A stretch of 42,364 nucleotides of DNA from a virus: positions 1 through 42,364 of IMG/VR virus record IMGVR_UViG_3300037674_000157; one strand, written 5' to 3'. A program made the translations under genes and the position numbers. The notes under the pieces were generated by a model. It was given only the letters and a program-made list of their open reading frames with translations, did no database searches and had not been told where the DNA came from. Positions 1 through 7,769 of the stretch are shown here, piece by piece (position 1 is the stretch's first letter; every line of letters starts with the position of its first letter).

Positions 1-1212
1 AGATGCAGTTGCACCCCCTAATACTAATGCTTCAGCTCCACCTGTTATATACATATAGTTGTTGGTTTTATGGGATATAGTACCTGCAGTACCTTGTCCA
101 CCACCAGACTCATAATTAGGAATTGTTATTGTTCCATTAACATAAAGAGCACTCCCTGTTCCAGCATGATCAATCTGTAACCCGTGAAATGGACAATTAA
201 CATCAGTTATATTAATTCGTGCAAGACCATTTGAAAGAGCATCATTTCTTGGAGAGGTGATTAATAATGCTTGTTCTCCTGCTGCCATTCCTTCTATGTC
301 TAATCTAGCATCAGGACTCGTAGTTCCTATACCTACTTGTCCACCTGATTCAAATGTAACTCTAGTAGTATCAGTACCAGCTAATTCTTCCCCAAATCTT
401 AAATCTCCATCTGTATTATCTCGCCATATTTCCCAAGCATAGTTAGTAGCAGCAGCATTTGTAATTCTAATAGCTAAAGGTTTTGCTGTTGAACCTGTAG
501 TTGCAATATCTAAAAATGCAGCTGGAGCATTATTTGCTATACCAACTCGATCATTACCACCATCAACAAATAACATATTAGCGTTGTTATTAGACTCAAC
601 TCTGAAATCTACATCAGCTCCTGATTCATTAAATGTTTGTGCTCCGTCTGGGTCAGTACCACCTGCTGCAGCTTCCCAAGCTATATCCGTGCCGTCACTA
701 GTAAGTACATAATCATTAGTGCCTATACCTAGTGCTGTTACATCAGCTGCTGAATTTCCTATTAGTATGCTTCCTCTAGCCAAACTAGCCATCTTAGCTA
801 GTGTTACTGCATTTGCTCCTATCTGGGTTGCTGTTATGCTTCCATCAGGAATCTTTGCTGCAGTAACAGCATTATTTGCTATTTTACCTGTTGTTACATT
901 TAAATCTACAATAGATGCAGTTACTACTGCGTCTGAAGCTAATTTAGCTGCTGTTACTTGATCATCTGCTATATTTAAAGTATTTACTGAATTATTAGCA
1001 AGTTGAACTGTGGTAACAGAGTTTTGAGCAATCTGCGTACCAGAAATAGTATTAAGTGCAATTTGAACTGCTCCAATACTATTATTTGGAATTTGTACAT
1101 CTGTAATAGCATTCTGTGCTATGTGTACAGTAGTTATAGCATTGTCTGCAATAATCGTTCCCGATATCGCATTTGTTGCTATAAATTCTGCTTGTATCTT
1201 GGTTGTTGCCAT
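1..1212 (-). CDS. Tail fibre protein, N-terminal 404 residues (C-terminus beyond the left edge)
   Basis: The frame opens at the ATG at 1212, two bases after the TAA of the upstream 94-residue gene, and stays open to base 1, so the C-terminus is missing. The N-terminal 170 residues are degenerate repeats of the type IADNAV/IANNAV, each about 11-12 residues, typical of trimeric phage fibre shafts. These lead to a glycine-rich stretch with a VLTSDGT.IAWE motif. Residues around 300-360 hold VGIGTTSPDARLDIEG, a short fibre module. The DNA for this module (165-342) aligns without gaps to 8174-8351 in the large fibre gene of this window. By family this is a virion adhesin shaft. The receptor-binding end is not visible, so a C-terminal chaperone domain can be neither claimed nor excluded. 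Fibre call is secure; specificity unknown. Confidence 0.85.
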   Translation of the reverse strand, partial: MATTKIQAEFIATNAISGTIIADNAITTVHIAQNAITDVQIPNNSIGAVQIALNTISGTQIAQNSVTTVQLANNSVNTLNIADDQVTAAKLASDAVVTASIVDLNVTTGKIANNAVTAAKIPDGSITATQIGANAVTLAKMASLARGSILIGNSAADVTALGIGTNDYVLTSDGTDIAWEAAAGGTDPDGAQTFNESGADVDFRVESNNNANMLFVDGGNDRVGIANNAPAAFLDIATTGSTAKPLAIRITNAAATNYAWEIWRDNTDGDLRFGEELAGTDTTRVTFESGGQVGIGTTSPDARLDIEGMAAGEQALLITSPRNDALSNGLARINITDVNCPFHGLQIDHAGTGSALYVNGTITIPNYESGGGQGTAGTISHKTNNYMYITGGAEALVLGGATAS

Positions 1213-1213
1213 A

Positions 1214-1498
1214 TTAATGTGCTGCTATATAAGCGTTACCTGTGGTAACTGCTGCAACGTGAGTAGTTTTTAAGTTACTTGCTGCTCCTGCTACGTTAGG
1301 TGTATCATCGTCTGCATCTACAGGTGCATAAGCTAAGATAATTTCTAGGTGGTCAACGTTACGTTGTACTGTTTCATTTATCTCGGCTTGTGTCATACCT
1401 TTAACTGCAATTTCTGCTGAAGCGTCTGTATTAATACTGTTGATTAATGTTACGCTGTCTGAACCTGCTGATAAGCATTCTGTTACTGTTTGTGCCAT
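1214..1498 (-). CDS. Small fibre-block protein, paralogue of the next upstream gene
   Basis: A 94-residue soluble acidic protein with no signal peptide or membrane segment. The ATG at 1498 has a strong AGGAG ribosome binding site 7 bases upstream. The protein can be aligned by eye with the product of 1515-1781. Both have a G.TQA.....V.R..D.L..IL pattern in the middle and end with A.GN.Y...H or A.DNY...H. I do not recognise the family. Its place between two fibre genes suggests a small virion protein or a fibre assembly helper. The predicted helical middle with a beta-poor tail would fit a chaperone at least as well as an adhesin. The gene itself is secure; function is unknown. Confidence 0.75.
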   Translation of the reverse strand: MAQTVTECLSAGSDSVTLINSINTDASAEIAVKGMTQAEINETVQRNVDHLEIILAYAPVDADDDTPNVAGAASNLKTTHVAAVTTGNAYIAAH

Positions 1499-1514
1499 TT
1501 TATTTCTCCTTTAT

Positions 1515-1781
1515 TTATGAATGGGTTTCTACATAGTTATCGCCAGCAGCAATAGTTGTTATGTAAGATGATTTATCTGTTGAACTATCAGCCACTACTT
1601 CAGGCTTCCTAAGTATTTGCCCCAATGAATCAGTTGTTCTTTTTACATAATCCGTATAATCTGCCTGTGTTTGTCCAGAACATTTAGACATATCCCAAGT
1701 TCCAGCTACTACACCATTAATTAAAGCTGAACAATCATCGGCTAACGCATACCATTTTGATAGTGGAAATTCTTTTGACAT
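1515..1781 (-). CDS. Small fibre-block protein, paralogue of the 94-residue neighbour
   Basis: An 88-residue protein whose ATG at 1781 follows the TAA of the long S74 fibre by one base. The GGAG ribosome binding site lies inside the last codons of the fibre, so translation is probably coupled. The sequence begins MSKEFPLSKWYALADDCSAL and has two Cys residues (17 and 34). The second half matches the downstream 94-residue protein (TQADYTDYVKR against TQAEINETVQR, then LGQIL against LEIIL). The pair probably arose by tandem duplication. The function is unknown. Being sandwiched between two fibres, it is most likely a fibre-associated or assembly protein, but this is inference from position only. 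Confidence 0.75.
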   Translation of the reverse strand: MSKEFPLSKWYALADDCSALINGVVAGTWDMSKCSGQTQADYTDYVKRTTDSLGQILRKPEVVADSSTDKSSYITTIAAGDNYVETHS

Positions 1782-1782
1782 A

Positions 1783-4590
1783 TTATTCTCCTTTATTTTC
1801 TAATTCTTCAACTTTCGCTGAAAGTTCTTGTATTGCTTTAGTTAGCATAGGTATTACTTGGCTATACATAAGTTTGTAAGACAGTTCATTACTTGTATTA
1901 ACAATATGGTCATCTGTCCAGCCTATTGATTCTTCTATAGCTTTAATTTCTTGGGCTATAAACCCTACGTGTTTTATTTTTGATTTTTTAGAATGATCTC
2001 TTTCGCCAAAGTTTTCATCTGTAGGTTTATAATAATTACTTCTATTATCCCAAACATAAGTAACTGGTCGCATTTGATTAACAAAGTTTAAACCTGCATT
2101 ATCGGGTAAAGTTTCTATATCTGTTTTGTCTCGTTGGTCAGAGCCTACAGTCCAATCCACTTTTACTTCTGATACTGCCGTACTAACATTACCAATCACT
2201 ACATTATTACTTCCTGTAGTGACTGTTGTTAAACCATCAGACCCTGCGTCATAACCAATCATTACATTATTACCACCACTGGTTATTTTATCTCCCGCTT
2301 CTCTTCCTACACAACAGTTATTTATGCCAGAAGTATGGTCGTTCATAGCTTGAAAACCGATTGCAGTATTTCCATATCCTGCGGAGGCTGCTGCCATTGT
2401 TTCATTACCGAGTGCTGTATTTTGTGAATTTGAAGCACTAGCACCACCATTGCTGTTCTTGCCAATATATATAGAGTCATTTCCTGTTGTTTCGGTATCA
2501 GCAGCACCTGAACCTATACAAATAAGGTTTCCTGCGTTTGTTATTGCTGTACCAGCTTTATAACCAACAAACACACTATTACTAGCATAAACACCTTCGG
2601 TAGCTTTACCTGCTTCAAAACCAACAGCAGTCAGATAATTCCTTGTAGTTGCTGCGTTTAGAGCTTTAAAACCAACTGCCGTATTAGAAACACCTGTCGT
2701 GTTTGCTGTTAAAGCTTCATGACCAACGGCAGTGTTGTTAGACGCTGTCGTGTTTGCATCTAAAGCATAAGTACCTACAGCTATGTTTGCAGCACCTGTA
2801 GTATTTGCTCCTAAAGCACCAGAACCTACTGCTATATTATATGAAGCAGTTGTATTAGCATCTAAAGCTGCCATTCCTACAGCCACATTTTCTGAACCAG
2901 TTGTAGTTGCTTCCATTGCTGCTTTTCCTACAGCTACGTTATATCCTGCGGTTGTGGCTGTTGTTAGTGCGTTATATCCAAGAGCAGTATTAACCCCACC
3001 TGTAGTGATAGCATCTCCTGCATAAGCACCAACGGCTACATTTTCTGTTCCTGTGGTGTTTACTAACAAAGCATCTCTACCGACTGCTGTGTTGTTTGAT
3101 GCTGTGGTATTTGAGCCTAATGCCCTAGAACCGAAGGCGGCATTGTTAGCACCTGTGGTGTTTGCAGCTAAAGCCTGTTTGCCCGTAGCCGTATTCTCTG
3201 CCCCAGTAGTGTTAACTGTTAATGAAGCATAACCAACGGCTACGTTGTTAGCTGCTGTGGTGTTTGCTGTTAAAGAATTATGACCAAAGGCTGTGTTGTT
3301 ACCTGCTGTGGTATTTGCATTTAATGCAGCATAACCAACACCAACATTATTTGCTCCAGTTGTATTAGTAGCAAGAGAGTGGGCACCAACTGCCACATTA
3401 TTTGATGCTGTGGTATTAGAATCTAAAGCATTTTTACCAACTGCTGTATTCTCTGCACCTGTTGTGTTTGCTACTAAAGAATTATGACCAACTGCAGTGT
3501 TGTTTGCTGCGGTGGTATTAGAATTCAAGGCTCCATTACCCACTCCTGTATTATTAGCACCTGTGGTGTTTGTGTATAAAGCATTGCCACCAACGGCAGT
3601 GTTGTACGAAGCTGTCGTGTTTAATCTTAAAGCAGATGCTCCAACAGCGACATTTGTTGCCCCTGTGCTGTTTGTTAGTAAAGAAAGATGCCCAACGGCT
3701 GTGTTACTGGCTGCTGTGGTGTTAGCTGCTAAAGCAGAATAACCAAGTGCTGTATTATTATCACCAGATGTTAATGCTGCAAAAATATCTACACCTAAAC
3801 CAGTATTATAGTTAGCAGCATCAATAGTTCCTGTAGTAGCATCTCCAATCATTATGGAGCTTGTACCAAAAGTCTTAGCATCTGATAAATCATTTATAGC
3901 AGAAGCTCCACCACCACTTGCATCTTCAAAAGCTGGAGGAGAACCTGCACCTGTTGAAGTTAATACTTGACCATCTGAACCAGTAGCAATAGCTATAGGG
4001 TCTCCATCTGCATCATAACTAATTATGTTTCCGTCAGTTCCACCTGCCATTTTAGCTAGTGTTATTTGATTATCAGCTATGTGTGCTGTGTCAATGCTTC
4101 CGTCTGCATAATGTTCACTATCTATAGAATCATCTGCAATTTTTGTTCCATCTACTGCGTCAGCTGCTAGCTGTGCAGTATCAACTTGACCATCATCTAT
4201 ATGCCTAGTAAGAATACTATTTTGGGCTATCTTAGTGCCGTCCACAGCATTATCAGCTATATTGGCTGTTGCTATTGTATTGGCTGCTATCTGGTCTGTT
4301 GTTACTTGGTTGTCATCTATGTGTTGTGTTAAAATTGCGTTGTTTGCTATTTTTGCTGAAGTAACATTAACATCTACTATATTAGCTGTAACAACTGCAT
4401 CATCAGCTAGTTTAGCTGCTGTGACTGCATCTGCTCCTAGTTGGTCTGTAGTTACTTGTCCATCATCTATATGTCTAGTAAGAATACTATTCTGTGCTAT
4501 TTTTGTTCCGTCCACCGCATTATCTGCGATATTACCTGTCGCAATAGTGTTAGCTCCTATTAGTGCGCTTGATACTTTTGTTATTGCCAT
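1783..4590 (-). CDS. Long tail fibre with YadA-type repeats and C-terminal S74 intramolecular chaperone
   Basis: A 935-residue fibre. The ATG at 4590 follows an AGGAG site with the AAATAA spacer. Residues 1-200 are IADNAV/IDDNQV-type shaft repeats shared with the 1527-residue fibre. Residues 279-652 are 22 tandem 17-residue units of the form NTAVG..AL..NTTG.N (Hep_Hag/YadA head type), followed by degenerate copies. These repeats in YadA-like adhesins build left-handed beta-roll trimers. From about residue 810 the protein has the S74 pattern: SDQRDKTDI (Ser817, Lys822), then HVGFIAQE and a C-terminal coiled coil. In this family the chaperone trimerises and folds the fibre, then cleaves itself off with a Ser-Lys dyad in front of the serine, which would release about 119 residues here. 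Of the fibres visible in full, only this one has S74. Confidence 0.93.
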   Translation of the reverse strand: MAITKVSSALIGANTIATGNIADNAVDGTKIAQNSILTRHIDDGQVTTDQLGADAVTAAKLADDAVVTANIVDVNVTSAKIANNAILTQHIDDNQVTTDQIAANTIATANIADNAVDGTKIAQNSILTRHIDDGQVDTAQLAADAVDGTKIADDSIDSEHYADGSIDTAHIADNQITLAKMAGGTDGNIISYDADGDPIAIATGSDGQVLTSTGAGSPPAFEDASGGGASAINDLSDAKTFGTSSIMIGDATTGTIDAANYNTGLGVDIFAALTSGDNNTALGYSALAANTTAASNTAVGHLSLLTNSTGATNVAVGASALRLNTTASYNTAVGGNALYTNTTGANNTGVGNGALNSNTTAANNTAVGHNSLVANTTGAENTAVGKNALDSNTTASNNVAVGAHSLATNTTGANNVGVGYAALNANTTAGNNTAFGHNSLTANTTAANNVAVGYASLTVNTTGAENTATGKQALAANTTGANNAAFGSRALGSNTTASNNTAVGRDALLVNTTGTENVAVGAYAGDAITTGGVNTALGYNALTTATTAGYNVAVGKAAMEATTTGSENVAVGMAALDANTTASYNIAVGSGALGANTTGAANIAVGTYALDANTTASNNTAVGHEALTANTTGVSNTAVGFKALNAATTRNYLTAVGFEAGKATEGVYASNSVFVGYKAGTAITNAGNLICIGSGAADTETTGNDSIYIGKNSNGGASASNSQNTALGNETMAAASAGYGNTAIGFQAMNDHTSGINNCCVGREAGDKITSGGNNVMIGYDAGSDGLTTVTTGSNNVVIGNVSTAVSEVKVDWTVGSDQRDKTDIETLPDNAGLNFVNQMRPVTYVWDNRSNYYKPTDENFGERDHSKKSKIKHVGFIAQEIKAIEESIGWTDDHIVNTSNELSYKLMYSQVIPMLTKAIQELSAKVEELENKGE
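2635..3756 (-). repeat. 22 tandem 51-bp units encoding YadA-type 17-residue repeats
   Basis: Within the S74 fibre, 22 successive in-frame 17-codon units can be read without a gap, from an Asn codon at 3756 to a Tyr codon at 2635 (22 x 51 = 1122 bases). The unit consensus is N(T/V)AVG..AL..NTTG.(N/S/E). Codons for the same residues differ between units (Thr-Thr and Ala-Val vary in the third base), so the array is old and held by selection on protein, not a fresh DNA expansion. Units 15 to 18 are the most divergent. Degenerate units continue leftwards to about 2230. Confidence 0.9.
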
Positions 4591-4599
4591 TTATTTCTC

Positions 4600-5163
4600 C
4601 TAAGGCTGTGCTGGCCAGTCATAGACTAAGGCCGCTAATGCGTCCACGTCTGAGGCTGCATCTATTGCTGTGCAATGTGTATTTGCTTTTGTTCTTACTG
4701 CTGCTCTATATGTAGTATTTGCACTAGGTACTGCTGTTCCACCTTCTGCTGCTCTTATCACCATCCAATCTGTTGGTTGTAATAATGTTGCTGCAGTACT
4801 ATTTATACTATTTTTATATCTTGATTTTAATCCTTGAGCTGCCACTTCTCCTTCTGTACCTAGGTCATTGTCTTCATCCTCAGACGTGTATAAAGTATCT
4901 GCTAATGCTTTAGCTGTAGCTGTACCATATGTTGCAGTAACTGTATCACTTGCAAAAGTATAAATTTGATCTGTATTTATGTAATTCCTTTCGTCTTTAT
5001 AATTAGTGCTATCTATAACCACCTCATAAATACCTAAGGCTTTTAACTCAGAACTAGTCCACAATCCAAATATATTGGAAGGGTACTGTATGTTGCCTAT
5101 GGTCAATGCCTTAGGTCTTGTGTATAGTTGTGTTATTGTGTCTGATTCTACTCTAGCCCACAT
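4600..5163 (-). CDS. Fibre-block protein with DUF4376-like C-terminus, candidate fibre assembly protein
   Basis: I start this gene at the ATG at 5163 (MWARVESDTI, 187 residues) because a consensus AGGAG lies 7 bases upstream, beyond the stop of the previous gene at 5178. A longer open frame to 5232 would overlap that gene and lacks such a site. The N-terminal half (residues 1-75) looks like the XkdW/tail-associated type. The C-terminal part has the pattern L.PTDWMVIRAAEGG..VP...T.YRAAVR followed by a short helical tail. This is the signature I associate with DUF4376-type and other tail fibre assembly or chaperone proteins. It sits directly between two adhesin genes, as expected for a fibre chaperone. 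The exact family is from memory, not searched. Confidence 0.7.
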   Translation of the reverse strand: MWARVESDTITQLYTRPKALTIGNIQYPSNIFGLWTSSELKALGIYEVVIDSTNYKDERNYINTDQIYTFASDTVTATYGTATAKALADTLYTSEDEDNDLGTEGEVAAQGLKSRYKNSINSTAATLLQPTDWMVIRAAEGGTAVPSANTTYRAAVRTKANTHCTAIDAASDVDALAALVYDWPAQP

Positions 5164-5177
5164 GTTATTTCTCCTGT

Positions 5178-6203
5178 TTATAGTGCCGTTCCTGGCACTC
5201 CTGTTGATGTTACGAATGGGTTTTCTGCCCATGCCGCATATATAAATTTTTGACTATTATGATTTATTGTACTTGTTCCATAACCTGACACTACACCTTC
5301 GGGTCTTACTCCAAACCCATTACTGAATATATCTATAGCTTGATCGTCAGCTTCAGCAGTTGCTGCATTAGCACTAAGCACTGAACCATTTGAATTAAAA
5401 GCTCTTCTTTTAATATCATATATATACCAATTTCTACTTGCTGTTTCGGTATTTTTAATCATCACAAAAGCGGGTTTAAATCCTGTATACGCAAATGGTC
5501 CCTCTTGTGTCTGTCCATTACCAACATAACTGCCAAACCTACTGTAGCCTTGTATCTCTGCCCATAAATAAGCTATAAAAGTTTCTGTATTTTTATTAGT
5601 ATGATCGTTTGTTCCTACTGAAAAAACACTAGTTGTTGGTTCTGTATCATTCCAGAATGTTGCATCATCAGCAAGAGCGTCACCTTCATCTAAATAAAGA
5701 TAATCTGTTGCAGGATCTGCAGCCACATCCCTATGATATAGTGCCCAATGACCTGTATTACTTCCACTCCTCATTTTACAAATCATCATAGCAGGTTTTA
5801 CTCCCAAACTATGTGATATTGTACGAGCTGAACCAGTACCTGTATAACTAACAATATCAAATCCTGCAGTTGCATGTTCTTTCCATTGCCAAGCTACATG
5901 CTCAGAAGTATTTTGGTTTATTCCCACATTTGAACCAAGAGTAAAACCATCTGAATTAAAAGCTGTTAGATGTGCTGAACTATCAGATTCAGAATGAACT
6001 GTACTTGGAAGCAGTTTCTTCTGCACTCCCCTTACTGAATCATACGCTTGATGTTGATACCCTGTAGTTCTATTCTTAATCCAAACTAAATCAGGTTGTA
6101 AATCACTATTCCCAGTATTAGTTAAGGATAAAGTACTTCCATTTCCTGTGTAGGTTTTAATTTGAAAGTATACTGAAGGATCATCTATTGTTGTGTAAGC
6201 CAT
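5178..6203 (-). CDS. DUF7483-like tail adhesin (two repeated modules)
   Basis: A 341-residue protein starting at 6203, with its ATG overlapping the upstream TAA by one base (TAATG). It carries internal repeats of a module with the pattern YTGNGS..., PDLVWIKN or KPAFVMIKN, then W.LY(D)..RG/RR, and a FNSDGF or FSNGFGV motif. One copy is near residues 15-110, a second starts near 115-170, and a third near 225-320. This layout is what I remember as the DUF7483 family of phage tail-associated proteins, often next to a LamG protein, as here. A carbohydrate or surface ligand binding role is inferred from that context. There is no signal peptide and no catalytic motif that I can see. Confidence 0.75.
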   Translation of the reverse strand: MAYTTIDDPSVYFQIKTYTGNGSTLSLTNTGNSDLQPDLVWIKNRTTGYQHQAYDSVRGVQKKLLPSTVHSESDSSAHLTAFNSDGFTLGSNVGINQNTSEHVAWQWKEHATAGFDIVSYTGTGSARTISHSLGVKPAMMICKMRSGSNTGHWALYHRDVAADPATDYLYLDEGDALADDATFWNDTEPTTSVFSVGTNDHTNKNTETFIAYLWAEIQGYSRFGSYVGNGQTQEGPFAYTGFKPAFVMIKNTETASRNWYIYDIKRRAFNSNGSVLSANAATAEADDQAIDIFSNGFGVRPEGVVSGYGTSTINHNSQKFIYAAWAENPFVTSTGVPGTAL

Positions 6204-7768
6204 TATCCATACTCCGCTAAATTTTTAGTGCATAAGGCATAATAGCCTGTGGGTACTGCATGCTCAAAGTTTCCATATCCGTTTGCATCTGCATTACCAC
6301 TACTAGGAGTATAGGGTGGAGAACCAAAATTAAATTCTGCAGTACCTGTACCACTACCACTATACAAAGAAAAACAAGGTAGTAATAAAGTTGCTCCACC
6401 ATCTTCTCCTGTTAATAAATTATTTGCTACTGGGTAAGCTCCTGTTACAGGATTACCCACATTTGATGAAAGTGATCCATCATCATACCATCTAAAGTCT
6501 CCTGTATTAGTAGAACCTATGTTTCTACCTACAAAATATTTTCCATTATCCATATCTATAGCTAGTCCAAAAATATTACCTACTTCCATGTGGCCTGTAT
6601 TATACCCTGTTTGGGTATTAGATGGTTGACCACTTGGTTGAGCTGCTGCAGATGTGTTATTGAATACATATCCTCCGCTAGTAAATCCCCATTGTTTCTT
6701 ACCTTGACCGGCAGCCTCGCCGGCAGTACTGGCATATCCCCAACTTGCATCTGAATTTGCATTTTCAGTTGCAGATGCATCTCGTATACCAAAAAACCAA
6801 TTAGTTTTAGTAGAACCTGTTGCAATTACTTTAATTTCGTAGTACCACTTTCCAGAGCCTACTCCCATTGTCATACTAATATCTCCGTAATTAGCTGCTA
6901 CACTTGTATAACTTAAAGCGCCTTTACTAATAACAGTGCTTACTCCTGCCCTTCTATCATTAATATTAAGAGTACAAAAATTATTAGTAGGAGTATCTGC
7001 AGATTGATCTACTGCTGCTATGTTGTTTTCAGCAAAATCAAAACCACTACCTGTGCTTGCCTCATTATCTCCTAAATTTCCTGAATCAGCAAAATCCATA
7101 TAATATCCACAGTTTCCATGACTACCACTATATTTTTTAGGTTTCCATATTCCACTATCTTCATCAAACTCACCAAACTCTGTAGGTGCTAAAGACTGTC
7201 CATCTACATGATGTACTTCTGCTAAGTAACCACTAAAAAAGGCAGATGCAGTATAATAAGCTAAGTCCTCACCCCATGACTGATAACCGGGACTACCAAA
7301 AGCCTCTGTTAAAGTCATTCCACCATTTTGTGTAATATTAGGAGCAGTTCCCCAAGTTTGCTCAACTCCATTTACATATAATCTTAATCTATTCGCAGCT
7401 GTTCCATCTGTTGAGTCAATTCTTAATACGATATGATACCAAGCTGATGCATCTTTATAAACAGCATTAGTTATAGGTTGTACACTATTCCAAGAAGAAT
7501 CTCCTGAGTACAGTTGTATTTGATCGCTTGCATTAAAAAACATTCTAGAGTATCTTGCTGAATTACCAGCAACTAAAAGATAGTTTGCCCCTAGTTCAGT
7601 TCTTTTTATCCAAGAAGAAAATGTCCCTATTTTTGCATTAGTTGGAGTAGTGGAAATTGAAGCACTTTTTAAATACTGAGAATTATCTGCTTCTAGTCTT
7701 ACAGAATTTTCTATATCATATCCTGTAGATACGCTTCCTCTATTTGCTAGTCTATCCGTAAAAGCCAT
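6203..7768 (-). CDS. LamG/concanavalin A-like plus SPRY domain tail protein
   Basis: I prefer the ATG at 7768 (MAFTDRLANR, 521 residues), one base after the TAA of the large fibre. A GTG at 7795 would add nine residues and overlap the fibre. Neither start has a good ribosome site, so reinitiation after the fibre is likely. Residues about 22-192 form a LamG-like jelly roll (VRLEADNSQYL, FSSWIKR, WYHIVLRID, RLRLYVNG, SGYLAEVHHVDGQ). Residues about 300-470 look like a SPRY domain (GKWYYEIKV, WFFGIRDA, GLAIDMDNGKYFVG). Both folds bind sugars or peptides. With the neighbouring DUF7483-like protein it probably decorates the tail and contacts the cell surface. Domain calls are by motif reading. Confidence 0.85.
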   Translation of the reverse strand: MAFTDRLANRGSVSTGYDIENSVRLEADNSQYLKSASISTTPTNAKIGTFSSWIKRTELGANYLLVAGNSARYSRMFFNASDQIQLYSGDSSWNSVQPITNAVYKDASAWYHIVLRIDSTDGTAANRLRLYVNGVEQTWGTAPNITQNGGMTLTEAFGSPGYQSWGEDLAYYTASAFFSGYLAEVHHVDGQSLAPTEFGEFDEDSGIWKPKKYSGSHGNCGYYMDFADSGNLGDNEASTGSGFDFAENNIAAVDQSADTPTNNFCTLNINDRRAGVSTVISKGALSYTSVAANYGDISMTMGVGSGKWYYEIKVIATGSTKTNWFFGIRDASATENANSDASWGYASTAGEAAGQGKKQWGFTSGGYVFNNTSAAAQPSGQPSNTQTGYNTGHMEVGNIFGLAIDMDNGKYFVGRNIGSTNTGDFRWYDDGSLSSNVGNPVTGAYPVANNLLTGEDGGATLLLPCFSLYSGSGTGTAEFNFGSPPYTPSSGNADANGYGNFEHAVPTGYYALCTKNLAEYG

Positions 7769-7769
7769 T

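Noticed and set aside
2635-3756. CRISPR-like array reading of the 51-bp fibre repeats
   Set aside because: Units are coding, in frame, variable at third codon positions and without repeat/spacer structure.
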